A stretch of DNA of 64,000 nucleotides. Origin: Hydrogenothermaceae bacterium (lineage in GTDB: Bacteria > Aquificota > Aquificia > Aquificales > Hydrogenothermaceae). Shown here one piece after another: positions 27,526 to 35,882 of this stretch (its first letter is position 1; the number at the start of each line of letters is the position of its first letter). The DNA lies in assembly GCA_026418535.1 (NCBI GenBank), contig JAOABC010000001.1, positions 62,001-126,000 of the forward strand. Reading direction: 5' to 3'. The position numbers and the translations under genes were made by a program. The notes beneath the pieces are model-generated. The model had not been told where the DNA came from. It saw only the letters and a list, made by a program, of their open reading frames with translations, and did not search any database.

Positions 27526-28068
27526 TCAATGCTCTTTAGCCTTTAAATCATGTTTTCCGTGAGACTTCCCAATGAAGTATATGGCTAAGGAAACTAGTAT
27601 TATACCAGCTGCAAGGTACAATAGGCTAAGTATATCTTCATATTTAAAAGAAACAGCATATTTAAAAAAGGTTACGATCAACACCATAACAATAACTTTA
27701 GCTAACTTTTCCTTAAGCTGGTCAAGGGAGTGGATTATCAGAACTCTGGAAGACTTCGCATCTTCCTCCGCATAGTCTATCTTACTTACAAATAGTTCGT
27801 ATATACCAACACCAAATATGAGAAGAACTGTAGCTATAAGATATGCATCTATAGCACTTATGATATGTATGACTGCCTCCTTGTGGTACTTCTCATAGGT
27901 CTCAATATCTGTAAAAGCGTGAAATAGCTCCATAAAAACAAGAATTATATCGTATGTCCCTATTATAGTAAGAGTTAAAGCAGCGAATATAGAGGCTATT
28001 ACCGCCAAGATAACCATCAACCTACTTTCCCAAAGTAACCTCTCAAAAATCTTCTCCAGTTTAGACAC
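27526..28068 (-). CDS. UPF0114 (YqhA-like) membrane protein
   Basis: A 180-residue protein with four hydrophobic segments, starting KIFERLLWESRLMVILAVIA and containing HIISAIDAYLIATVLLIFG and GIYELFVSKID, typical of UPF0114/YqhA. The molecular function of the family is unsettled. The start is GTG 28068 with AGGAGG upstream. It heads the unit with copA; the C-terminus has a His/Lys-rich tail. Confidence 0.85.
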   Translation of the reverse strand: MSKLEKIFERLLWESRLMVILAVIASIFAALTLTIIGTYDIILVFMELFHAFTDIETYEKYHKEAVIHIISAIDAYLIATVLLIFGVGIYELFVSKIDYAEEDAKSSRVLIIHSLDQLKEKLAKVIVMVLIVTFFKYAVSFKYEDILSLLYLAAGIILVSLAIYFIGKSHGKHDLKAKEH

Positions 28069-28090
28069 TTTTGTCCTCCTTTTGGTATGG

Positions 28091-28096
28091 TATAAT
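28091..28096 (+). promoter_or_regulatory. Putative -10 box for nurA
   Basis: TATAAT about 40 bases before the preferred ATG, in the 50-base divergent interval after the UPF0114 gene. Confidence 0.45.
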
Positions 28097-28131
28097 ACAT
28101 TTTATCATACATATTTTTTTTGGAATTTGGT

Positions 28132-29283
28132 ATGCATGAAGAACTCTACAGAATCTTAAAGAGGAAAAGAGAGTTTTTAAGGATGTTGGTATTTTCAGAT
28201 CTTGACACGGGGCTAACAAGGGAGTTTGTGGAGAGCAAATGGGCTGAGTATAGTCCAAAAAAGAGAGATGACTTCTCTGTAGCTGTGGCTGATGGTTCTC
28301 AGATATTCCAGTCATTTATTGGGTTTAACTTTGGACTTGTTGGTGGATACGGCTACTTCTATGATCTCAGATACAAGGATAGAAAGAATTACATTATCGG
28401 AGATGTTGTTATCTCTTTCTCTAAAAAGCCAGAGTTTATGAAGTCATACCTATCTCTTTTGATGTTTCTCTCAGAGCTAAAAGCCCTCTACAGGATCAGT
28501 TTAGAGAAAAAACCAGATTTGATAGTATTTGATGGGACTATAACAAGTAGACTTATAACACCATTTCCAAGATCTGACTGGTTCGTCAAGTCAGAGGACA
28601 TGGAAGTCACGTTAAACACCGTATGTTTGTCTATCCTCCGGAAGATAGACAAAACCGTTTTCACTGACTATGATGGTATATACTCTACTTCCTTAGAGCT
28701 GATGAATGATATTGTAATACCAACACTTAGCGAAAGTGGAATAAACCCAAGGAAAGATGTGGTTGAAGCTATTTTGGCAAAGATAGCTTACTATGAGATG
28801 ATGTATATTTTGTTTAAACTCACAAACATAAAAGACTCTCTTATAGTTGGTATAGCAAAAACTAGCTCTGGAGTCGATATTTTTAAGTCATCTGTTCCGG
28901 ATATAAAGATACTATCCTCTTCTCTGAATAAACTTGGATACTCGAAGGAGTTGATACCCCAAGACATACAGAAGTTAAAGTCATCTTTTGGAGAGATAAT
29001 ATCAGACATATCAAGCTTTCTGTCTGATCTACAGGTGTTCTCTTTCTACTCAAAGTACTCAACCCCTAGATACATAAACCTGATAGAGTTCATACAACAT
29101 CCGGAGAAGGATACAGTTAAAGTAGAAGAGTTGTTAGACATGATAAGCTCTATATCTTTAGATGGTTATCCTTTCTTACTGAAGAAAGTAGACAACGAAG
29201 TTAGAATAACTAAGGAAGATCTAGAGTTTGCCATCAAGGAAGTCAGATTAGAGCAGGAGATAACAGGGAGAGATTTACTTTGA
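28132..29283 (+). CDS. NurA-domain nuclease
   Basis: A protein of about 383 residues with the NurA pattern: VAVADGSQIF (first acidic site, about 50) and DLIVFDGTITSRL near 130, plus late LKKVDNEVRI. NurA is a 5'-3' nuclease that in archaea and some thermophilic bacteria works with the HerA helicase in DNA-end processing. HerA is not in this window. Start choice is uncertain: TTG 28120 or ATG 28132, neither with a strong ribosome site. The end overlaps the next gene by four bases. Confidence 0.8.
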   Translation: MHEELYRILKRKREFLRMLVFSDLDTGLTREFVESKWAEYSPKKRDDFSVAVADGSQIFQSFIGFNFGLVGGYGYFYDLRYKDRKNYIIGDVVISFSKKPEFMKSYLSLLMFLSELKALYRISLEKKPDLIVFDGTITSRLITPFPRSDWFVKSEDMEVTLNTVCLSILRKIDKTVFTDYDGIYSTSLELMNDIVIPTLSESGINPRKDVVEAILAKIAYYEMMYILFKLTNIKDSLIVGIAKTSSGVDIFKSSVPDIKILSSSLNKLGYSKELIPQDIQKLKSSFGEIISDISSFLSDLQVFSFYSKYSTPRYINLIEFIQHPEKDTVKVEELLDMISSISLDGYPFLLKKVDNEVRITKEDLEFAIKEVRLEQEITGRDLL

Positions 29284-29603
29284 AGCTTATAGACTTAATT
29301 ACACTAAACAAACAGTTACTAACTGTCCAGTCAAGAGTGATATTTATAATCTTGATAGCTATGACTCTGATAGCTTCAATACCTTTAAACCCTCATAGAC
29401 AGACTGTAGAGAAGAAACAGCTTAAGATAAACATAAACAAGGCTAACATAGAAACTCTAAAGACACTACCCTATATTGGAGAGGAAAGGGCTAAGTTAAT
29501 CATACAAATTAGAGAGTCAAAGGGTTATTTTATCTCCTTTGAAGAGTTAAAATTTATACCTAACTTTGATAGGGTTGAACCTTACATCAAACTGGAGGAT
29601 TGA
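29280..29603 (+). CDS. ComEA-like helix-hairpin-helix protein
   Basis: A 107-residue protein with one N-terminal hydrophobic segment and a C-terminal HhH domain, ININKANIETLKTLPYIGEE then LIIQIRESKGYF. ComEA proteins bind DNA in the periplasm or at the membrane during uptake, which fits the membrane anchor. The start is TTG 29280 overlapping the nurA TGA. It is shorter than typical ComEA and has no SLBB domain. Confidence 0.82.
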   Translation: MKLIDLITLNKQLLTVQSRVIFIILIAMTLIASIPLNPHRQTVEKKQLKININKANIETLKTLPYIGEERAKLIIQIRESKGYFISFEELKFIPNFDRVEPYIKLED

Positions 29604-29607
29604 AGAG

Positions 29608-29925
29608 TTGAACAGGATAGAAGAGTTAAAGAAAGCTCTAGAAAAAAACCCCAACAACCCATTAGGTCTATATGGACTCGGTTTGGAACTTTACAGAGCA
29701 GGAAGGTATGAAGAAGCCATCGTAGAGCTGAAGAAGTATCTCAGTATATACGACGACCAAGGAGCAGCCTACAGAACTTTAGCTCAATGTTATATGAACC
29801 TTGGAGATATAGAACAAGCCATAGAGAGTTACGAGAGAGGAATAGAGAAGGCTATGAAGTACAACCATCCAACCATGGTTCAGGAGTTTAGAGAGGAGAT
29901 AGAGAGATTAAGACAGATGCTGTAA
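29608..29925 (+). CDS. Small TPR-repeat protein
   Basis: About 105 residues with two to three tetratricopeptide repeats (NPLGLYGLGLELYRAGRYEE, GAAYRTLAQCYMNLGDIEQA). The TTG at 29608 is chosen because GGAGG (29594-29598) lies nine bases upstream and sits in the last codons of the ComEA-like gene. No signal peptide is seen, so it is probably a cytoplasmic scaffold. Its partner is unknown. Confidence 0.8.
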   Translation: MNRIEELKKALEKNPNNPLGLYGLGLELYRAGRYEEAIVELKKYLSIYDDQGAAYRTLAQCYMNLGDIEQAIESYERGIEKAMKYNHPTMVQEFREEIERLRQML

Positions 29926-30878
29926 AGAGCGTTCTTGTTATTAGACTCTCATCCCTGGGGGATGTGATACTCTCAAGTGTGGTACTACAACCTCTTTGGG
30001 AATCAGGTTGTAGGGTAGACTTTCTCACCTTAAAACCTTTCCACCAACTGTTCCAAGAGGACTATAGGTTAAGTAGAGTAATAGGTGTAGATAGAAATCA
30101 GCTGAAGGGTTTAGGAGACATAGTCAGATTTGCTAAAACATTAGGGAAGTACGACTACGTATTAGACCTACACAAGAACCTCCGGAGTTTTATAATGTCC
30201 ATCTTCATAGATGGTAAAGTTTTCAGGTACAAGAAAAACTCTATAAAAAGGAGGTTTGGGAGACTAAGCAGAGAGTTTAACATAGTCAGAGCTTACCTTA
30301 AACCTTTAGAGAAATTAAACATTAAAGACTTAGAAAAGTATAGACCAAAGTTGGTTCTTTCAGAGAAAGAGGTAAAGAAGTTTGAGAAAGAGCTTCCAAA
30401 GAGATTTATATCTATAGGAACTGGTGCAAGATACAAAAACAAAGTTTATCCTCTTTACCACAAAGTTGCTGAGATTTTAGTAAAACAGGATTATAATATA
30501 GTTTTGGTAGGCTCAGATAGAGATAAAGAGATGGACAGAGGAAGTTACAGTAAGGGTATATTAGACCTGAGAGGAAAACTATCTATCAGGGAGAGTTTGG
30601 CAGTTATCTCTAAAGGTGTCTTAACTATAAGCAACGATTCGGCCGTAGCCCATATGTCAAGAGCAGTGGGGGTTCCTGTTTTGATGGTGTACGGAGCTAC
30701 TCATCCTTACCTTGGGTTTTCGCCTTTAGAGGACGAGGGAGGTTACATCTTCAAAAACCTATCCTGCCAACCTTGTGATATCCACGGTAAAGGTGAATGT
30801 AAGAGGGGAGATTTAGCCTGTCTAACCAGTATAGCACCTACAGAGATAGCGGAGAGAGCCCTAAGCTTGATAGGATGA
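29907..30878 (+). CDS. Family 9 glycosyltransferase (heptosyltransferase-like), probable ATT start
   Basis: A GT-B transferase of about 323 residues. The diagnostic N-terminal strand VLVIRLSSLGDVILSS is present, but in-frame between it and the upstream TAG there is no ATG, GTG or TTG. ATT 29907 has AGAGGAG eight bases upstream, so it is proposed as the start, as in infC. The GTG at 29964 would lose the RLSSLGD motif. The C-terminal half has FISIGTGARYKNKVYP and SNDSAVAHMSRAVGVPVLMVYG, the donor-binding region. It probably adds a sugar to lipopolysaccharide core. Confidence 0.82.
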   Translation: MKTDAVKSVLVIRLSSLGDVILSSVVLQPLWESGCRVDFLTLKPFHQLFQEDYRLSRVIGVDRNQLKGLGDIVRFAKTLGKYDYVLDLHKNLRSFIMSIFIDGKVFRYKKNSIKRRFGRLSREFNIVRAYLKPLEKLNIKDLEKYRPKLVLSEKEVKKFEKELPKRFISIGTGARYKNKVYPLYHKVAEILVKQDYNIVLVGSDRDKEMDRGSYSKGILDLRGKLSIRESLAVISKGVLTISNDSAVAHMSRAVGVPVLMVYGATHPYLGFSPLEDEGGYIFKNLSCQPCDIHGKGECKRGDLACLTSIAPTEIAERALSLIG

Positions 30879-31846
30879 AGAATCTAAACTGTGAAGAGCT
30901 TCTAGAAGGGGTAGCAGAGCCTATACTTGTAGTTTCTAAAGAGGGTGATATCTTCTACAAAAACCAAGAGATGGAGAGTCTAAAATCCATCATAGGGATT
31001 AACGACTTTAGAGAGATAATAAACTACATACTTGGATTAAAGTATGTTAGGGACGGCCTGAATGTAAAAGGGATACAGAAAGAGCTAAAGGGTAGAGTTT
31101 TCCAGATAGACTGTTATAACTATAGAGACAAAGTCTTAATATTCTTGAGGGATATAACCAGGGTTGTAAAGCTGGAGGAAGAGATAAAGAAAGAGGGTAG
31201 TATATCTTCCTTCTCTAAACTACTGGCAGAACTTTTTCATGACCTCAAAGGTCCCATAGCCGGACTGAAGGCGGCAACTCAGTATATAAAAGAAAATCCA
31301 AATGAGACCGACTTGTTAGAAGATATGCTCTCTGACATTGAAAGGATCGAAAAGTTCTTAAAGGATGTGATGGATATTACAAAACCTATAAACCTTTCTT
31401 TAAAGAAAGAGAACATCCATATAGTTATTGAAAAGGTTTTAAACAGGATAAAAATCATATATCCCAACTTGAATACAGTCAGGAACTACGACCCAAGTAT
31501 TCCAGATTTGATGATAGACCCAGACTACATCCAGAGAGTTATTTATAATATAATTCAGAATGGTGTCGAAGAGGCAGGAGAGGATGGAACCATCTGGGTT
31601 GAAACTGGAGTATCCTCTGACCCAATATACTCACCAAAGATGGATAAGGTATACCTGAGAATAAAAGACTCTGGAAGGGGAGTTCCACAGGAGATAGAGG
31701 ACAAAATTTTCTTACCCTTCTTCTCTACAAAACCATCCGGAACTGGAGTGGGGCTTGCCAACGCTTACAATATAGTAAAGTCTCACAGCGGAATTTTAAG
31801 GTATGTTAAGAATTCTACTTTTGAGATACTACTTCCAATAAGGTGA
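30875..31846 (+). CDS. NtrB-like PAS sensor histidine kinase
   Basis: A 323-residue soluble kinase: a PAS-like N-terminus (about 8-100, ILVVSKEGDIFYKN), a dimerisation domain with the phospho-acceptor in LLAELFHDLKGPIAGLKAA (H about 127), and a catalytic domain with N-box IIQNGVEEAG, DSGRGVP and FFSTKPSGTGVGLANAYNIV. No membrane segment is seen. It overlaps the response regulator gene by four bases, so the two form a pair. Confidence 0.92.
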   Translation: MKNLNCEELLEGVAEPILVVSKEGDIFYKNQEMESLKSIIGINDFREIINYILGLKYVRDGLNVKGIQKELKGRVFQIDCYNYRDKVLIFLRDITRVVKLEEEIKKEGSISSFSKLLAELFHDLKGPIAGLKAATQYIKENPNETDLLEDMLSDIERIEKFLKDVMDITKPINLSLKKENIHIVIEKVLNRIKIIYPNLNTVRNYDPSIPDLMIDPDYIQRVIYNIIQNGVEEAGEDGTIWVETGVSSDPIYSPKMDKVYLRIKDSGRGVPQEIEDKIFLPFFSTKPSGTGVGLANAYNIVKSHSGILRYVKNSTFEILLPIR

Positions 31847-33234
31847 ATGATATGAAAGGATTAATATTTGAAGATGAGAAAACTGTAAGGAATGTCCTTA
31901 AGAGAATACTGCAGAAGGAGTCTATCGAGGTTCTTGACTTTGAAAGTGGAGAGAACGCCACTGAGACCATAAAGAGGGAGAGGCCGGAGTTGATTTTCCT
32001 GGATATAGGGTTAAAGAACTCTAATGGGTTTGATATTCTTAGATACACGAACGGAATGGAAGACCGTCCATACGTAGTAATCATATCCGGACATTCTGAG
32101 CATAGGTATCTCATAGAAGCTATGAAGCTAGGAGCCTACGACTACATCACAAAGCCTTTTGATATAGAGAAGATAAAGTCGGTAGTAAATGAGATAAAGC
32201 AGAGCCTAAGGCTGAAGATTGTATCATCTGTACCAAAAGAAGAAGTCATAGGGAACAGCCAGTCTATGAAGGAGGTCTTTAAATTAGTTGGAAGGGCTGG
32301 TGCCAGTAAAGAACCTGTCCTTATAACTGGAGAGAGTGGAACAGGTAAAGAGATAATAGCAAACCTGATCCATAGATTTTCAGATAGGTCAGATAAACCC
32401 TTTATACCCATAAATATGGCAGCTATACCTATTGGACTTGTAGAGAGTGAACTCTTTGGGTATGAAAAGGGTGCTTTCACAGGTGCAGATAAAGCTAAAG
32501 AGGGTAAGTTTTTACAGGCAAACAATGGAACACTTTTTTTAGATGAGATAGGAGAGATGCCTTTAGAAGCTCAAGCAAAGCTACTTAGAGCTATACAGGA
32601 GATGGAGATAGTCCCTATAGGAGGAAGAAAACCTATAAAGGTGGACGTTAGGATAATAGCTGCAACAAACAAGGACCTGATTAAGCTTGTGGCAGAGGGT
32701 AAATTCAGAGAGGACCTCTTCTACCGGATATCTGTTTTTGAGATTCATCTACCAACTTTAAAGGAAAGAAAGGAGGATATCCCAGAGCTTGTAAACCTCT
32801 TTACTAAACAGGCTCTATCCCAACTTGGCCTAAAATCTGGAGGTTTTACTCCAGAGTCTATAAAATTTCTCACAAACTACTCTTTTCCGGGTAATGTGAG
32901 AGAGCTGAAAAACCTCGTATTTAAGCTTATAACCACTTACAGAGACAGACCGATAACTCCAGACCTGCTACCTGTAAACATAAAAGGAGAAGAGGAGAAA
33001 AACTTTGACTGGAAGAAGGGTTTAGAGATAGAGGTTAGGAAGTTACTAACGAGAAAAAGAAAAAACATATACATAAAACTGATAGAAGACGCGGAATATA
33101 TACTCATCAAGGAGGCTATAAAGCACACAGAAGGTAATATAACAGAGGCAGCTAAACTCCTTGGTCTACACCGGAATACAATAAGCAGGAAGATAAAAGA
33201 GCTTGAGATAGTTCTTAAGGTAGAAGAAATCTGA
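31843..33234 (+). CDS. NtrC-family sigma-54-dependent response regulator
   Basis: A 463-residue activator. The receiver domain (about 1-120) has the acidic pair in FEDEK and the phospho-Asp in IFLDIGLKN. The AAA+ domain (about 140-375) has GESGTGKE, the sigma-54 contact GAFTGADK, and Walker B LFLDEIGEMP. The Fis-type helix-turn-helix is at the end (GNITEAAKLLGLHRNTISRK). It must act with sigma-54 at remote promoters; its targets are not evident here. The start is GTG 31843 or ATG 31852. Confidence 0.93.
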   Translation: MNDMKGLIFEDEKTVRNVLKRILQKESIEVLDFESGENATETIKRERPELIFLDIGLKNSNGFDILRYTNGMEDRPYVVIISGHSEHRYLIEAMKLGAYDYITKPFDIEKIKSVVNEIKQSLRLKIVSSVPKEEVIGNSQSMKEVFKLVGRAGASKEPVLITGESGTGKEIIANLIHRFSDRSDKPFIPINMAAIPIGLVESELFGYEKGAFTGADKAKEGKFLQANNGTLFLDEIGEMPLEAQAKLLRAIQEMEIVPIGGRKPIKVDVRIIAATNKDLIKLVAEGKFREDLFYRISVFEIHLPTLKERKEDIPELVNLFTKQALSQLGLKSGGFTPESIKFLTNYSFPGNVRELKNLVFKLITTYRDRPITPDLLPVNIKGEEEKNFDWKKGLEIEVRKLLTRKRKNIYIKLIEDAEYILIKEAIKHTEGNITEAAKLLGLHRNTISRKIKELEIVLKVEEI

Positions 33235-33240
33235 TATAAT
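33235..33240 (+). promoter_or_regulatory. Putative -10 box giving a leaderless mRNA
   Basis: TATAAT ends seven bases before the ATG at 33247 and begins within the stop of the response regulator. A start site at the usual distance would fall on the A of the ATG, and no ribosome site is seen. Confidence 0.45.
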
Positions 33241-33246
33241 ACGATT

Positions 33247-34044
33247 ATGTATATTAGAAAGTTTATCTTCTTTTTGGTCAGCTTTTTAGCTTTTTCCTGT
33301 GTATCAAAGCAGGACAACATCTCAAAGAGTCCTGCTGACGGGAAGTTTTACTACGAGATGGGTGTGTCATCTCTTAACGCTGGGAATAACGCTCAAGCAA
33401 TTCATTATCTACTGCAAGCTGTACAGACCTATAGAAAGCCGGAGGTTTATAATGTTCTTGCTTTAGCCTACCAGTTCTCTGGAGAGTACACTAAAGCTGA
33501 AGAAGCCTTTAAGGAAGGTATCAGTAGGTTTAGTGATAATCCGGAGTTGATAACGAACTTAGGAGTTCTCTATGCTCTAACAAACAGAGAGAAGGAAGCC
33601 ATATCTCTGTTGGAGCAGTCGGCAACTCATCCCACCTACCAAGGTAAAGATAAAGCCTATTACAACTTGGCTCTGATATACAGAAATTCAGGTAACGACA
33701 CTTTATTTTTAGAGAATATAAACAGATCTCTCCTTTATAACTCAAACTTTGCAAGCTCCTACATAGCTCTTGGAGATTACTACTACGAGATATATCTTAA
33801 ATCAAAAGACAGAGACTCTCTTAAACAGAGTCTCTCAAACTATCTTAAGGTAACTGGATTTGGTCTAAGCTCCCCAGAGTTGTTTTACAAGATCGGTAGG
33901 ATATACATAGTTATGAAGGAGAAAGAACTTGCAAAGTACTATCTTGAGAAAGCTTTAAAGGTAACAGAGGATAAAGACCCAATGAAAAATCAGATAAAAC
34001 AACTTCTAATTGACTTGACAGAAGATAAGTTCAAAGAATTTTGA
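33247..34044 (+). CDS. TPR lipoprotein (PilW/PilF-like)
   Basis: A 265-residue protein with a lipoprotein signal (hydrophobic run then LAFSC, lipidated Cys at 18) and about five TPR repeats (KFYYEMGVSSLNAGNNAQA, PEVYNVLALAYQFSGEYTKA and others). The layout matches the outer-membrane pilotins PilF/PilW of type IV pili, but no pilus gene lies nearby. It may instead serve another envelope assembly. Confidence 0.78.
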   Translation: MYIRKFIFFLVSFLAFSCVSKQDNISKSPADGKFYYEMGVSSLNAGNNAQAIHYLLQAVQTYRKPEVYNVLALAYQFSGEYTKAEEAFKEGISRFSDNPELITNLGVLYALTNREKEAISLLEQSATHPTYQGKDKAYYNLALIYRNSGNDTLFLENINRSLLYNSNFASSYIALGDYYYEIYLKSKDRDSLKQSLSNYLKVTGFGLSSPELFYKIGRIYIVMKEKELAKYYLEKALKVTEDKDPMKNQIKQLLIDLTEDKFKEF

Positions 34045-34057
34045 GAGGTTTAGTGTT

Positions 34058-35029
34058 TTGGTAGAGAAGATAGACATATCAGTGGTCATACCGATCTACA
34101 ACGAAGAAGAGAATCTACCTATCCTGTACAAAAAATTAAAATCTGTCCTTGAGAGGCTCTACAACTCCGGAAAAAGATACGAGATAATCTTTGTAAACGA
34201 TGGAAGTAGAGATAGATCTTGGGAGATAATAAGTGAGATAGGATGGAAAGATAAAGATATTGTTGGTGTGAACTTTCGGAGGAATTTCGGTCAGACTGCT
34301 GCTATGTCAGCTGGGTTCGAGGTTGCAAGGGGAGATGTGATTATCACTATGGATGGAGACCTTCAGAACGACCCAGAAGATATTCCAAGACTCCTTGAAA
34401 AGATAGAGGAAGGATACGACATTGTAAGTGGATGGAGAAAGGATAGGAAAGATGCTTTTATAAGTAGGACACTGCCTTCCAGGATAGCAAACTGGCTCAT
34501 CTCCAAGGTTACGGGAGTGTACCTACACGACTACGGCTGTTCTCTTAAAGCTTACAAGTCTGATATAGCAAAGAATTTAGACTTTTATGGAGAGATGCAC
34601 AGGTTTTTACCAGCTCTTTCAAAGCCTCTTGGTGCAAAGATAATAGAGATACCGGTAAAACACCATCCAAGGATATATGGAAAATCAAAGTATGGGATAT
34701 CCAGAACCTTTAAGGTCATTTTAGACCTTATACTTGTTAAGTTCCTGCTAGACTATAGAACAAAACCTCTGAGAGTGTTTGGTGGAGCTGGATTTTTACT
34801 TTCCCTACTTGGGTTTTTTGTAATGTTATACCTCTCCTGCCAAAAGATCTGTTTTAACAAACCTATAGGAGACAGGCCTCTATTAACCTTCGGTATGCTT
34901 TTATTTATCACCGGTATACAGCTCATATCAACGGGAATAATAGCAGAGTTAATAACAAGGACATACTACGAATCCCAAGGGAAGAGACCCTACATCATAA
35001 AAGAAATCCTAAATGCTAAAGATAGATAG
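34058..35029 (+). CDS. Family 2 glycosyltransferase of the polyprenyl-phosphate type
   Basis: A 323-residue enzyme of the dolichol/undecaprenyl-phosphate sugar transferase group (ArnC, GtrB, DPM-like). The cytosolic GT-A domain has VVIPIYNEEENLP, FVNDGSRDRSWEI, TMDGDLQNDPEDIP and an R-rich RIYGKSKYG segment. Two C-terminal hydrophobic helices follow (about 235-305). It loads a sugar on a lipid carrier for periplasmic glycosylation. The start is TTG 34058 behind GAGAGG. It overlaps the next membrane protein by 17 bases. Confidence 0.9.
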   Translation: MVEKIDISVVIPIYNEEENLPILYKKLKSVLERLYNSGKRYEIIFVNDGSRDRSWEIISEIGWKDKDIVGVNFRRNFGQTAAMSAGFEVARGDVIITMDGDLQNDPEDIPRLLEKIEEGYDIVSGWRKDRKDAFISRTLPSRIANWLISKVTGVYLHDYGCSLKAYKSDIAKNLDFYGEMHRFLPALSKPLGAKIIEIPVKHHPRIYGKSKYGISRTFKVILDLILVKFLLDYRTKPLRVFGGAGFLLSLLGFFVMLYLSCQKICFNKPIGDRPLLTFGMLLFITGIQLISTGIIAELITRTYYESQGKRPYIIKEILNAKDR

Positions 35030-35882
35030 GAAGAGAACTGTTCAGCTTTTAATCTCCGGAGTTATAACCATTGGATTTCTGTACTTTTTTGATAGGTTTA
35101 TTGGCTTTGATAGGCTGATAACTCTGTTCCGGAACATAACTCTCCAACAGTTTCTCCTTGCCTTTGCCCTGTATCTAGCAAGTTACCTTATCAGGACTTT
35201 AAGGTGGAGTCTAAGTTTAGACTTAAAAGACTTAAAAAAACTGTTTAAGTTAACCGTTTTTAATACATTCTTCAACATAATATTACCTTTCCGAGTAGGA
35301 GAGCTATCTTTCTTTTATATGTTAAAAAAAGAGGGCTTAAGCTTAGGTCATACAACTATAAGTTTTATAACAACAAGGTTGTTTGACGGCATAGGAATAG
35401 TGTCCATCTTCCTGTTCTTCTATTTCTTATACCTGGATAATCTTCTGTTAGGTTTATCCACTCTTATTCTTTCTCCTTTGTTTTTCTTTCCAGTTGCCAC
35501 TATTATGAAGAAGATAAAACACCACGAAGTTTTAAATTATCAAAGTAAGTTAACATTCAAGAATACGATAGGCATCTATATCTTGACCATTATGACCTTA
35601 GCTTTTAAATTTTTGGCTTTTTATATCATCCTTTTCCCTTTAACAGGTCTGTCTGTGAGTCTATCTTTTCTTGCATTTTCAATTGCTGATTTAACCACAG
35701 TCCTTCCAATCCATGGAATTGCTGGAATAGGAACTTATGAGTCTGGTTTTTCAGGGATAGCTGTAATCCTTGGAGCTGAAAAAGATTTAGCTTTTCTGTC
35801 AGCAACACTAGTTCATATATTTATAATTTTTTCCTCCTCCTTAATCGCTCTGATTACCTATCTAACAACTAAAAACTCCTAA
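35013..35882 (+). CDS. LPG synthase/AglD-type membrane protein (UPF0104 flippase-like)
   Basis: A 289-residue protein with about eight hydrophobic segments and the family features LIRTLRWSLSL, FNIILPFRVGELSFFYML and PIHGIAGIGTYESGFSG. It corresponds to the transmembrane half of lysylphosphatidylglycerol synthases. Stand-alone versions are often next to polyprenyl-sugar transferases and are thought to help lipid-linked sugars cross the membrane. It lacks the aminoacyl-transfer domain. Confidence 0.82.
   Translation: MLKIDRKRTVQLLISGVITIGFLYFFDRFIGFDRLITLFRNITLQQFLLAFALYLASYLIRTLRWSLSLDLKDLKKLFKLTVFNTFFNIILPFRVGELSFFYMLKKEGLSLGHTTISFITTRLFDGIGIVSIFLFFYFLYLDNLLLGLSTLILSPLFFFPVATIMKKIKHHEVLNYQSKLTFKNTIGIYILTIMTLAFKFLAFYIILFPLTGLSVSLSFLAFSIADLTTVLPIHGIAGIGTYESGFSGIAVILGAEKDLAFLSATLVHIFIIFSSSLIALITYLTTKNS

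Noticed and set aside
29964-29966. GTG as start of the family 9 glycosyltransferase
   Set aside because: It would remove the conserved VLVIRLSSLGD strand that is clearly encoded just upstream.
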